From RYN-230 sp963813975 (lineage in GTDB: Bacteria; Actinomycetota; Actinomycetes; Streptosporangiales; Streptosporangiaceae), in contig CAWFAP010000007.1 in assembly GCA_963813975.1 (NCBI GenBank), positions 744,001 through 808,000 of the forward strand: a stretch of 64,000 nt of DNA. The letters run 5' to 3'. The stretch's first letter is position 1. Each line of letters starts with the position of its first letter. Under the pieces are notes generated by a model, which saw only the letters and a program-made list of their open reading frames with translations, was not told the DNA's origin and made no database searches. Position numbers and translations under genes: made by a program. Below, piece by piece: positions 25,891 to 35,675 of this stretch.

Positions 25891-27515
25891 CCGGCGTGGA
25901 GCTGCGCCGGCTGCCCCCGTCGCCGGTGCGCTGGGAACGTCATGCTGACGTCGTGGTCGTCGGATCGGGGGCCGCGGGCCTGGTCACGGCCCTGGCCGCC
26001 TCCGCCTACGGCCGCAGCGTGCTGCTGCTCAGCAAAGACGGCATCGGCGGGGGTGCGACACCCCTGGCCCAGGGCGGCCTGGCCGCGGCCATCGGCCCCG
26101 GCGACGCCCCGGCCCTGCATCAGCAGGACACCCTCGAAGCGGGCGCTGGCCTCTGTGACCCGGCCGCGGTGGCGACGCTGGTGGCCGAGGCCCCGGGCGA
26201 GATCGCCCGGCTGGCCTCGTACGGCGCCCGGCTGGAGCAGACTGCGCTGCACCTGGAGGGCGGGCACAGCCGTAAGCGGATCGTGAACGCCGGGGGCGAC
26301 GCGATCGGCGCAGAGGTTCACCGGGTACTCCGCGCGGCGCTGCTGGCCAGCCGGGTCCAGGTCCTGGCCGGCTGCGTCGCGCTGGACGCCCTCATCGGCG
26401 ACGGGGGCGCGGCCGGCGGGGTACTGGCCGGGATACCCGGTGCGGACGGCACGCTGCGGGCGGGCATGGTCACCGCGCGCGCTGTGGTCGTGGCCACCGG
26501 CGGGTTCGGCCAGGCCTACGCGACCACCACCAACCCGGCCGGGCTGACCGGCGACGGCCTGGCGCTGGCCGCCCGCGCCGGCGCCGAGCTGCGGGACGTG
26601 GAGTTCGTCCAGTTCCACCCGACGGTGCTCTGGCAGGAAGGGGCCCACGGCCAGTGCCCCCTTATCACCGAGGCGCTGCGCGGCGCGGGCGCGGTGCTGG
26701 TGGACGCGGCGGGCCGTCCGGTCATGGCCGGCCGTCACCCGCTCGGTGATCTGGCCCCCCGCGACGTCGTGTCGTCGGCCATGCAGCAGCGGATGGGCCA
26801 GGGGGACGGGCCGGGGGACCATGTGTGGCTGGATGCCACCGGGCTGGGCCGGGCCGCGCTGGAGCGGGATTTCCCCACCGTGACCGGCCTGTGCCGGGCG
26901 CGGGGGATCGACCCGGCCGCCGAGCCGATCCCGGTCGCGCCGGGGGCGCACTACGCCTGCGGCGGCATCCGGGCCGGGCTGGACGGGCGGACCTCGGTCA
27001 CCGGGCTGTACGCCGCCGGGGAAGCCGCCTCGACCGGCGTGCACGGCGCCAACCGCCTCGCGTCCAACTCCCTGACCGAGGCCCTGATCACCGGGCGGCG
27101 CACCGGGGAGTCCCTCGGACGGGACCTGCCGGAGGCGCCCGCCCGGCTGAGGCTGCCACCCGACGGCCCGGGCGTGGATCCCGCCGTCCGGCCCGCCCTG
27201 GCCGCGGCCATGTCCCGGCACGCGGGGGTGGCCCGCGACCGTGCAGGCCTGGAACGCCTCCGCCGGACTCTGGGGCAGGCCGGGCCCGCAGGTCCCCGGC
27301 TGGACCTGGCCACCGCTGAGACGGCCAGCCTGCACGCGGTATCGGTCCTGGTCGCGACGGCCGCCCTGGCCCGCACCGAGAGCCGGGGGTGTCACCGCTG
27401 GCGGGACGCGCCGTCGGCCAGGCCGGACGACCACGCCCGCCACACGGTGCTGCGCGCGGATCCAGATCAGCGGCGGCCCGGGGGCGTGCAGGCCGGAGCA
27501 GGGGCCGCCGTATGA
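25887..27515 (+). CDS. nadB: L-aspartate oxidase
   Basis: A 542-residue flavoprotein that oxidises L-aspartate to iminoaspartate for quinolinate synthesis. FAD-binding VVVVGSGAAGLVTALAA, GGGATPLAQGGLAAAIG, VEFVQFHPTVLW and the HYACGGI and GANRLASNSLTEAL segments of the succinate-dehydrogenase/fumarate-reductase family are intact. ATG 25887 overlaps nadA by 4 bp; the frame is open much further upstream inside nadA but without homology there. Its stop overlaps nadC in the same manner, so the three proteins are made in a coupled fashion. Confidence 0.95.
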   Translation: MTGVELRRLPPSPVRWERHADVVVVGSGAAGLVTALAASAYGRSVLLLSKDGIGGGATPLAQGGLAAAIGPGDAPALHQQDTLEAGAGLCDPAAVATLVAEAPGEIARLASYGARLEQTALHLEGGHSRKRIVNAGGDAIGAEVHRVLRAALLASRVQVLAGCVALDALIGDGGAAGGVLAGIPGADGTLRAGMVTARAVVVATGGFGQAYATTTNPAGLTGDGLALAARAGAELRDVEFVQFHPTVLWQEGAHGQCPLITEALRGAGAVLVDAAGRPVMAGRHPLGDLAPRDVVSSAMQQRMGQGDGPGDHVWLDATGLGRAALERDFPTVTGLCRARGIDPAAEPIPVAPGAHYACGGIRAGLDGRTSVTGLYAAGEAASTGVHGANRLASNSLTEALITGRRTGESLGRDLPEAPARLRLPPDGPGVDPAVRPALAAAMSRHAGVARDRAGLERLRRTLGQAGPAGPRLDLATAETASLHAVSVLVATAALARTESRGCHRWRDAPSARPDDHARHTVLRADPDQRRPGGVQAGAGAAV

Positions 27516-28402
27516 CCGCCAGCGCGCTGGTCACCAGGCGGCTGAAGGCCGCGGGACTGGATCCGGAGGACTCCTGGCGGCTCGTTCGCGGGGCGCTGGG
27601 CGAGGACCTCCGCTACGGCCCCGACATCACGTCGGCCGCGACCGCCGCGCCGGGCGCCCGGGCCGTGGCCGGGGTGGTGGCCCGGGAACCCGGCGTGCTG
27701 GCGGGCCTGCCCGTCGCCCTCGCCGTCCTCGACGCGGCCGGCATCCCGCCGGAGGCCGCCGAGGAGCGGGGCGCGGACGGTGACCGCATCGCCCGGGGCG
27801 ACGAGGTGCTGCGGATCTCGGCCCCGCTCCGGGAACTGCTCGGCGCCGAACGGACCCTGCTCAACTTCCTCACCCACCTGTGCGGGATCGCCACCGCGAC
27901 GCGGGCGTGGGCGGACGCCCTGTCCGGCACGGGATGCGCCGTGCGTGACACCCGGAAGACCACACCGGGGCTGCGCCAGCTCGAGAAGTACGCCGTGCGG
28001 TGCGGCGGCGGCCTCAACCACCGGATGGGGCTGGGCGACGCCGCACTGATCAAGGACAACCACGTGGCGGCGGCGGGTGGCGTGACGGCGGCGATCGCGG
28101 CCGTGCGGGCCGCCGCCCCGGGCCTGCCACTGGAAGTGGAATGCGACACGCTCGCGCAGGTCCGGGAGGCCCTGGACGCCGGCGCCGGGCTCATCCTGCT
28201 CGACAACATGGGGCTAGCCGAGCTGCGCGTGGCCGCGGCCCTGGCGCCCGGGTACCCGGGCGCCAGGCTGGAGGCCAGCGGAGGGCTGCGGCTGGCCGAG
28301 GCCCGGGCCGTCGCGGCTACGGGCATGGACTTCGTCGCCGTCGGCGCCCTCACCCACTCGAGCCCCGCGCTCGATCTGGGGCTGGACCTGCTGCCCGGCT
28401 GA
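27512..28402 (+). CDS. nadC: Nicotinate-nucleotide pyrophosphorylase (quinolinate phosphoribosyltransferase)
   Basis: A 296-residue QPRTase that converts quinolinate and PRPP to nicotinate mononucleotide. Visible motifs: GEDLRYGPDITSAAT, RDTRKTTPGLRQLEKYAVRCGG with NHRMGL, IKDNHVAAAGG, EVECDTLAQ, LLDNMGLAEL and EASGGL. ATG 27512 overlaps the nadB stop by 4 bp. It ends the nadABC operon, and no hairpin is evident downstream. Completing the pathway needs nadD and nadE, which are not in this window. Confidence 0.96.
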   Translation: MTASALVTRRLKAAGLDPEDSWRLVRGALGEDLRYGPDITSAATAAPGARAVAGVVAREPGVLAGLPVALAVLDAAGIPPEAAEERGADGDRIARGDEVLRISAPLRELLGAERTLLNFLTHLCGIATATRAWADALSGTGCAVRDTRKTTPGLRQLEKYAVRCGGGLNHRMGLGDAALIKDNHVAAAGGVTAAIAAVRAAAPGLPLEVECDTLAQVREALDAGAGLILLDNMGLAELRVAAALAPGYPGARLEASGGLRLAEARAVAATGMDFVAVGALTHSSPALDLGLDLLPG

Positions 28403-28647
28403 GCAAGCGGGCATCATGGAAGGAAGCCAGCCTCCCGGTCACGCGCAGATCGGTTATCTCGCCACGATCTGGACAATTTTCTCAAGATTACTAACCAAAT
28501 TCGGAGTTGTAAGCCTGACTACTAATCTCCATTGAATTAGATGGCAATAGGCAGAATCACAACTTGCATATGCGAATCCCTCCCAAAACGATGTCAACCT
28601 GCGTACCGTAGGTGGATCAAAAGGCACCCAAGGGGAGGGGCTGCCAA

Positions 28648-30318
28648 ATGTGGCATTATGTCTCATTCGGCGCAGGTGTCAGTTCCCGGGCGCAGCGCGC
28701 CCGCTGGAAGAAGAAGGGCCGCGCCGCCGCCACGGCTGCGGCGCTTGCGGCCGCCTTAGCAGGCACGTCGGTGGCTGGTGTACCAGCTGCGTCGGCGAGC
28801 CCGCTGGACACCGTCATCATCACGACGACCGGGCTGCTGAACCCGGTCACCGCGGTGCTCAGGCTGGGCGGCACCATCCTGACCCAGTTCCATCTCATCA
28901 ACGGGGTGGTGGCGCTGGTCCCGACGGCCCTGGAGCCGGTGCTGTCGGCGCTGCCGGGCGTCACCGTCACCCCGGACGCTTCGGTGACCGTGCAGTCCAC
29001 CCCGCAGTCCACCGGGCCGCACACCCCGTCGGATGTGTTCCCTCAGGAGACAGGGGCCACCCAGCTGGCGTCCCAGGGCGATACGGGCCAGGGCGTCACT
29101 GTGGCCGTAGTGGACACCGGCATCGACAACCTGCCTGACTTTTCCGGCCATCTGGTCGGCGGGATAGACCTGACCGGCGGGAACGCCCCGTTCCAGGACA
29201 GCTACGGACACGGCACGTTCGTGGCCGGGCTGATCGCCGGCAACGGGGCCTCGTCGAACGGGCAGTATTCGGGTGAGGCACCTGGTGCCAAGCTGGTAGC
29301 CATCAAGGTGGCCGGGCTCAACGGCACCACCCACCTCAGCACGCTGATCACCGGCCTGCAGTGGGCGGTCGACCACCAGGGGCTCTACGGCATCAAGGTC
29401 CTGAACCTCTCCCTGGGCTACCAGTCCCAGCAGTCCACGGTCACCAACCCGCTGGACCAGGCCGTCCAGGCGGTATGGAACTCCGGTATCACGGTCGTGA
29501 CCTCGGCGGGCAACGCCGGGCCGTTCGACGGCACCATTCTGTCTCCCGGTGATGACCCGCTGGCTATCACCGTCGGCGCGCTGGATGACATGGCCACGCC
29601 GTCCACCGCGGACAACGAGATGAACGACTTCAGCAGCGTCGGGCCGACTACGCGCGACGGCTGGGCCAAGCCTGACCTGGTCACGTCCGGCCGCTCTGTG
29701 GTCAGCCTGGCTGCACCCGGCTCGACCATCGCCAACCAGTACCCCTCCTCCCGGGTCGGCTCGGGCAATTTCGTGGGCTCGGGCACCTCGTTCAGCACCG
29801 CCATCGCCAGCGGGGCGGCGGCGCTGGTGCTGGCGGACAATCCGGGTATCACCCCCAACGAGGTGAAGGCGCGCCTGCTCGGCACCACCAATCCCGGCCC
29901 GGTCGGCAACCCCTTCGTCGACGGCCACGGCGCCCTGGACGCCTACGCGGCGGCCACCGCGGGCCCAATGGATTACCACCAGTCGGCCACCGGCCTCATC
30001 GGCGCCCTGCTCGGCGCGACGGTCTCCCTGTCGCCCAGCGGATCGGCCGACACCTGGAACCTGAACCTATGGTCCGGGCTCAGCGTGAGCCAGGGGCCGG
30101 GTGGTGGCGGGAAGTGGAACGGCCTGTCGTGGAGCGGGGCGGACTGGAACGGCTGGGCCTGGACCAGCCGGGCCTGGAATGACGGCGGCTGGGCCGGGGC
30201 GTCGTGGAACGGCGAAGACTGGGCGAGCCGGGCCTGGAACGACGGTGGCTGGGCCGGCTCGGCCTGGAACGGAGCGGCCTGGGCCGGCGTCGCCTGGGAT
30301 AGCTCAGCATGGAAGTGA
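28648..30318 (+). CDS. Secreted S8 subtilase with tryptophan-rich C-terminal repeats
   Basis: A 556-residue exported serine protease. The basic start and Ala-rich signal (AAATAAALAAALAGTSVAGVPAASA) precede a propeptide-like region, then the triad: Asp in VAVVDTGID, His in GHGTFVAGLIAGNG, Ser in GTSFSTAIASGAAAL; the oxyanion Asn lies in TSAGNAG. After the catalytic domain, residues about 488-556 contain 15 tryptophans spaced 5-6 residues apart (see the repeat entry). ATG 28648 has GGGGAGGGG upstream. The 245-bp region before it is AT-rich for this genome and probably holds the promoter. The gene overlaps the next by 10 bp, which implies coupled expression with a c-di-GMP enzyme. Confidence 0.9.
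   Translation: MWHYVSFGAGVSSRAQRARWKKKGRAAATAAALAAALAGTSVAGVPAASASPLDTVIITTTGLLNPVTAVLRLGGTILTQFHLINGVVALVPTALEPVLSALPGVTVTPDASVTVQSTPQSTGPHTPSDVFPQETGATQLASQGDTGQGVTVAVVDTGIDNLPDFSGHLVGGIDLTGGNAPFQDSYGHGTFVAGLIAGNGASSNGQYSGEAPGAKLVAIKVAGLNGTTHLSTLITGLQWAVDHQGLYGIKVLNLSLGYQSQQSTVTNPLDQAVQAVWNSGITVVTSAGNAGPFDGTILSPGDDPLAITVGALDDMATPSTADNEMNDFSSVGPTTRDGWAKPDLVTSGRSVVSLAAPGSTIANQYPSSRVGSGNFVGSGTSFSTAIASGAAALVLADNPGITPNEVKARLLGTTNPGPVGNPFVDGHGALDAYAAATAGPMDYHQSATGLIGALLGATVSLSPSGSADTWNLNLWSGLSVSQGPGGGGKWNGLSWSGADWNGWAWTSRAWNDGGWAGASWNGEDWASRAWNDGGWAGSAWNGAAWAGVAWDSSAWK
30112..30315 (+). repeat. Tryptophan-rich repeat at subtilase C-terminus
   Basis: Repeats of W-N/S-G-x-x-W type, for example KWNGLSWSGADWNGWAW, and a duplicated block SRAWNDGGWAG followed by S/AWNG. 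About 15 Trp in 68 residues. Similar W-x4-5-W tails occur on some secreted actinobacterial peptidases; binding to the envelope or a polymer is a guess. Confidence 0.8.
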
Positions 30319-33092
30319 TCAGCCCGGCGGCGAGCCGGGCCAGCAAGATCCCCCCCGTGACCCGGGCTGTCATCGTTGCTTCGGTCGCAGGGGGGCTGGT
30401 CACCCTGGGCGTGGCCGGATGGTGGCAACCGGGCCTGGGGCAGCAAGTCAGCGGCAGCCAGTGGATCATCGCGGCCGCGATGGGCGTCCTCGCCCTGGCC
30501 AGCTGGGTGTGGCCGGTCGTCGTTTACCGGCGCGGGGAATCCGAGGCCTTCAACACGGACGAGGGAATTTTCGTAATCCTCGCCCTGCTCGTGCCACCGC
30601 TGCTCACCCTCGTCACCGTGGCCGTGGCGACGATCCTGGCCCAGGCGGCGCGCCGGCGTCCGGTCATCAAATCGGCCTTCAACGCCGGCCAGGTTCTCAT
30701 CGCGGCGGGCCTGGGGCTCGCTGTGAGCCGCAGTATCGCTGTTCCCGCTGGCTCGCTGACCGCTGGCCAGCTAGCCGCCATGATCGTCGGCGTCGCCGTC
30801 TACGTTGTCGTCAATACCGTCCTGATCGCTGGCATCGTTCTCTCGACCGGCACCGCCTGGAACGAGTTCCGGAGTGACCTTCCGATCCAGGTCATGCTCG
30901 CGGGCGCGGGAGCCTTGGCGGGCGTGATCCTCGCCCTCGCGCTCCAGGCACATCTGTGGGTGCTCGTGCTGGCCATCCCGGGGCTGGTCCTGGAACGCCA
31001 GCTGATCAGCGCCCGGTTCGCAGCCCTGCACGACCGGAGCCGGATGAAGGGCCTGTACGAGGTCACGCTGGAGGCGAACCGGGGGTTGCTCGAGCAGGCC
31101 GTGCTCGACACGATCCTGGGGGCGGTACGGCGGCTGCTGCGCAGCCCGGGGGCCACGCTGACGTCCGAGACGCCGGGCCCCGGCCAGCTGGCCGCGCCGA
31201 TGGCGGTGGCCGACCGGCGGCAGTGGCTGGTGGCGTCGGGACGGCGGAGGGACGAGCCCTTTGACGATGCCGACCGGGACCTGCTGCGGGCCCTGGCCGC
31301 CGTGGGCAGCGGGGCGCTCAGCAACGCCGAGCTCTACCAGCAGGTCCACGTCGAACGGGAGAAGCTGTCCTCGATCACGCTGAACATCGGGGAAGGTGTC
31401 TGCGCGATCGACGCGGACGGGAAGCTGACGTTCGTCAACCACGCCGCGGCCGGCATGATCGAGCTGCCGTCACTCGACATCGCGATCGACGACCCGGTGG
31501 GCGACGGTGCCCCGATGGCCCCCGACTTCCTGCTCGTCCCGGCCCGCGAAGCGATGCGGACGGGCCGCACCGTCCGGGTGGACGACGCCCGGTTCCGCGG
31601 CCAGCAGGGCGAGGCCATCCCGTCGCCTACACCGCATCCGCGGTCGTGAGCGACTGGCGCACCGTCGGGCGCGGTGCTCACCTTCCGCGATATCACCGAG
31701 CGGAAGGCCTTCGAGGACGAACTCCACCACCACGCCTGTTACGACAGCCTCACCGGCCTGGCCAACCGCCGGCTGCTGGTCGAGCGGCTGGACCAGGCGC
31801 TGCGGCGGTCGGTGCTGGACCGCAAGACCCACGCCCTGATCTTCGTCGATGTGGACCGCTTCAAGAGCATCAACGACAGCCTGGGCCACGTGACCGGCGA
31901 CGGGTTCCTCGTCGCGATCGGGGCCCGGCTCAAGGTGATGGTGCGCAGCAGCGACCTGCTGGCCCGCTTCGGCGGCGACGAGTTCGTGGTGCTGCTGGAG
32001 GACGTGGGCGGGGTGGAGGTGGCGGTCGCGGCGGCGCGGCGCATCTGCGCCGCCGTCCAGCAGCCCATCGTGCTGCCCGACGGCTACGAGCTGGTCGCCA
32101 GCGTCTCGGTCGGCGTCGCCCTGACCGAGCCGGGCAAGAGTGCCGACGACGTGCTCCGCAACGCCGACGTGGCCATGTACGAGGCCAAGGCCAAGGGCGG
32201 GGGAGGCACCTACAAGGTGTTCGACCAGGCGTCCATGGGGACCCGTTCGTCCGAGCGGCTCCAGCTCGAGGCCGACCTGCGCAAAGGGCTTGAGCGGGAT
32301 GAACTCGAGGTGCATTACCAGCCGTTCTATTCGCTCGACGAGCAACAGATCGTGGGCGCCGAGGCCCTGGTCCGGTGGCGCCACCCGGTGAACGGCCTGA
32401 TCAGTCCGGAGAGGTTCATCCCGATAGCCGAGGAGACCGGGCTGATCCTGCCGCTGGGCCGGTACGTGCTGGACAAGGCGTGCCAGCAGGCGTGCTCGAT
32501 CCGCGAGCGGCTGGGCGTGGACCTGCCGATCAGCATCAACCTGTCGCCCCGGCAGTTCCAGGAGGGCGGCTTCCCGGCGCATGTGGGAGCGATGCTGGAG
32601 GCGACCGGCCTGCCCGCGGAACTGCTCATCTTCGAGATCACCGAAAGCATGGTCATGGCCGACCTGTCTGGTGCCCGCGAGATCATGAAGAAGCTGAATG
32701 GGCTGGGTGTGCGGCTGGCCATCGACGATTTCGGCACCGGGCATTCCTCGCTCGCGTACCTCAAGCAGTTCCCGGTCCACGAGGTGAAGGTGGACCGCGC
32801 GTTCGTCCAGGGGGTGGCCGAGAGCCCGGTGGACTCGGCGATCGTCCGGGCCGTCATCGACCTGGCCAACGCCATGGGCATCACGACGGTCGCCGAGGGC
32901 GTCGAGACCAGGAGCCAGGTCGCCGGCCTCAAGATGATCGGCTGCGAGGTGGCGCAGGGTTTCTATTTCTCGCTGCCGCTGCGCGCTGAGGAATTCGATC
33001 AGCTGCTCACCTGCCACTTTGCCCCGGCGGCGGGCCAGCCGGTGACCCCGGCGCCACGCCTTCAGAGCCTGCGCTTATCTCAGTCCCTTTAG
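30309..33092 (+). pseudogene. Membrane PAS-GGDEF-EAL c-di-GMP enzyme with two compensating frameshifts
   Basis: N-terminal membrane domain with about seven hydrophobic segments (to about residue 225), a helical linker, a PAS domain, then GGDEF (RFGGDEF) and EAL (GAEALVRW, DDFGTGHSSLAYL). Both catalytic signatures are intact, so it could make or break c-di-GMP. Within the PAS domain one G is missing near 31622 (after GCCATCCC) and one is extra near 31667 (GTCGGGCGC). Between them the normal text VAYTASAVVSDWRTVG lies in another frame, and the main frame has a TGA at 31647-31649. Repaired, the protein would be about 927 residues. As given it splits into 30309-31649 and 31674-33092. It starts inside the subtilase stop region. 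Confidence 0.8.
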
Positions 33093-33272
33093 GGCCGGGC
33101 CGCCCTTCCGGAGCAGGACCGCCTTTACGAGCGGCGCCGCGATTGGCCCGCTGCCGGGCTGGCGCCGGACAACGCGCAATTAGTACAATCACCGCGTCGG
33201 ACGCTGGTGCCGGGCCTGACCTTGAACGACGATGGCAGGCTGTCAAGGCGGCCGGGAGCAGGCGGGGGACTC

Positions 33273-34715
33273 ATGACCGAACTCGCCAACGGTACCCACG
33301 AATCCGACCCTCACCAGAAGGCCCTGCGGATCAACCTCGATCCGCGCTGGTACGGGACGATCGCCGAGATCGGGGCCGGCCAGGAGGTCGTGCGCTGGTT
33401 CTTCCGGGTCGGCGGCGCGGCGGGCACCATCGCGAAGTCGATCTCCGCTTACGACATGGCCGTCAGCGACGCCGTCTATGGCAAGGCGGACCGGTACGTC
33501 TCCGCCGGGCGGCTCCAGGGCATGCTCGATAAGGAATTCCAGCTCAACGTCGAGCGGCTGGACGATGAACGCGGAGACGAGAACTGCTTCTTCGCGTTCG
33601 CCGACACGGTGGTGGCGCGCAGCTTCCGGGGCGGTAACGAGTGCCACGGCTGGATGGGCGTGAAGTTCCAGGCCCAGCCGCGCGACGAGCCGAGCCAGAT
33701 CGTGATGCACGTGCGGATGCTGGACGTCGAAGCCTGGCTGCAGCAGGAGGCGCTGGGCATCGTCGGCGTCAACCTGCTCTACGGCGCGTTCTTCCAGCAC
33801 CACGAGCCGGACAAGCTCATCGAGAGCCTCCTGGACCGCCTCACGACGGGCCGTATCGAGATCGACATGATCCAGTTCCGCGGCATCGAGTTCCGCGGCG
33901 TGGACAACCGGCTGATGGCGCTCAAGCTTGTCCAGCTCGGCCTCAGCGGCGTGGCCATGTTCGGTCCCGACCGCGAGGTGCTGCAGCCGAGCGAGGTGCT
34001 GCGCAAGAAGGCGATCCTGGTGGAACGGGGCAGCTTCCGGCCGCCGACGCACGTGAACCTGGACATGCTCGAGACGGCCCGGGCCCGGTTTGAGGAAGAC
34101 CCGGCGGTCGCGGGCAAGCCGGTGCTGACCCTCACCGAGATCACGATGCGCAACCTGCTCGCCGGCGGGGCGGACGTGGACCGGCGTGACTTCCTGGCCC
34201 GCGCGGAACTGCTTGCGGCCTGCGGCATGACGGTCCTGATCAGCAACTACTTCGACTATTACCGCCTGGCCGCGTACATCGGCGAGCGGACCAGCGAGCG
34301 GATCGGCATGGTCATGGGCGTGCCGAGCCTGATCGACCTGTTCGACGAAAGCAACCACGTCCAGCTGCCCGGCGGGATCCTGGAAAGCTTCGGGCGGCTG
34401 TTCAAGAACGACCTGAAGCTGTACGTCTACCCCTTGCAGCGTGCGCCGGGCGAGGAGCTCACGACCGTGAACGACATCAGGGTCCGGCCCGAGCTTCAGC
34501 CGCTGTACGACTATCTCGCCGGCCGGGGCAGTTTCGTTCACCTCGACAACTACAAGCCCGAGTTCCTGCCGATCTTCAGCCGCGATGTGCTCCGCCGGAT
34601 CGCCGCCGACGACGAGTCCTGGGAAACCATGGTGCCCGCGGATGTGGCCGCGCTCATCAAGCGCCGTTCGTTCTTCGGCTACGTCAAGGCGAGCCGCTAC
34701 GAGGACCGGGACTGA
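33273..34715 (+). CDS. Conserved protein of unknown function
   Basis: A 480-residue soluble protein from a family found across many bacterial phyla. Conserved blocks include RWYGTIAEIGAGQEVVRWFF, GTIAKSISAYDMAVSDAVYG, FAFADTVVARSF, ECHGWMGVKFQ, ALGIVGVNLLYGAFF, GSFRPPTHVNLDML and LISNYFDYYRLAAYI. I recall relatives in databases labelled nicotinate-nucleotide adenylyltransferase or even TonB receptor, but I see no HxGH nucleotidyltransferase motif, signal peptide or barrel, so neither name should be carried over. ATG 33273 follows GGGGGA. It stands alone, 180 bp after the GGDEF-EAL gene and convergent with the next operon. Confidence 0.75.
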   Translation: MTELANGTHESDPHQKALRINLDPRWYGTIAEIGAGQEVVRWFFRVGGAAGTIAKSISAYDMAVSDAVYGKADRYVSAGRLQGMLDKEFQLNVERLDDERGDENCFFAFADTVVARSFRGGNECHGWMGVKFQAQPRDEPSQIVMHVRMLDVEAWLQQEALGIVGVNLLYGAFFQHHEPDKLIESLLDRLTTGRIEIDMIQFRGIEFRGVDNRLMALKLVQLGLSGVAMFGPDREVLQPSEVLRKKAILVERGSFRPPTHVNLDMLETARARFEEDPAVAGKPVLTLTEITMRNLLAGGADVDRRDFLARAELLAACGMTVLISNYFDYYRLAAYIGERTSERIGMVMGVPSLIDLFDESNHVQLPGGILESFGRLFKNDLKLYVYPLQRAPGEELTTVNDIRVRPELQPLYDYLAGRGSFVHLDNYKPEFLPIFSRDVLRRIAADDESWETMVPADVAALIKRRSFFGYVKASRYEDRD

Positions 34716-34733
34716 CCGCTAGCTAACGGTCCT

Positions 34734-35646
34734 TCAGCGCCGCTCGTCGATCGCCCGGAGAATCGCCACGAGCCGGTCACGCTCGACCCCGGTCAGTGCG
34801 GCGAAGGGCGCCCGCGGCAGGCCGATGTCGTGCCCCAGGATGTTCGCGGCGCCGTGCATCAGCTCGAGCCAGTGCGGCGCGCCGCGACCATCCCGGCAGC
34901 CGGGGTCGAAGATCAGCTTCACCAGCGGGAGCAGCCGGAACCACTGCTCGCGCAGCGTGGCGACCGGCTTCCCGGCCTGCACGCCGTCCCACAGCTGCCG
35001 GGCCAGCGACGGGTACAGGGCGGGCAGCGCCGAAATCCAGCCGTCCGCGCCCATCAGGAGGCATTCCAGCGCGCTGCCGTCGTGCCCGCAGTACACGGCC
35101 GCGTCCCCGCCGAGCGCGATCTTCGCGTCACGCGTGTGATAGGCGTCGTAGAACGACTGCTTGACCGCGTGGATGATGTCCGCGTCGACCAGCTCGCGGA
35201 GCACCTCCACCGGCAGCTCGACGTTCGTGGTGGCCGGCACGTGATAGAGCATGACCGGGACGCTGACCGTCTCGCGGACGCTGCCGAGGTGCCGCCACAC
35301 CGCGTCCACGTGCGCCCCCATGTAGTAGGGCGCGGACACCATGACCGCCGCGGCCCCGGCTGCCTGCGCATGCCGGGCCAGCGCGACCGTGTGCTCGGTC
35401 CGGTAGGCCGCGACGCAGACGATCACCGGCGCGCTGCCGCCCACCGCGCCCAGGACGGCCTCGCTGAGTTGCTGGCGTTCGGTCACGTCCATGGCGATGA
35501 ACTGGCCGGCGCTGCCCGGCCACGCACAGTCCGTGCGCGCCGCCGGCCAGTAGCTCCTTCGCGTACCGGGCCGCCTTCGCGGTGTTGACCGACCCGTCGC
35601 TGAAGGGGGTCAGCATCGGCGGGAAAACGCCTCGGGGAAAGCTCAT
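34734..35646 (-). pseudogene. DapA-family aldolase/lyase, frameshifted
   Basis: ATG 35646 (GGAGGAG upstream) opens MSFPRGVFPPMLTPFSDGS, the standard start of dihydrodipicolinate synthase-like TIM barrels, and reads to GLCVAG. An extra G in a GGG run (plus-strand CCC at 35515-35517) shifts the frame; the rest continues from SAGQFIAMDVTERQQL to the stop at 34734. The Schiff-base lysine lies in HAVKQSFYD and the tyrosine in LYHVPAT. Repaired length is about 303 residues. It is last in the operon binding protein - permease - permease - lyase, so the likely role is cleavage of the imported sugar acid after dehydration. Specificity is not readable. Confidence 0.8.
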
Positions 35647-35675
35647 CGTTTCTCCTCCCGGCCCGGTGGCCGCCG

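Noticed and set aside
25341..27443. A 700-codon minus-strand open frame opposite nadA/nadB
   Set aside because: Antisense to two well-conserved enzymes; low-complexity translation, no homology.
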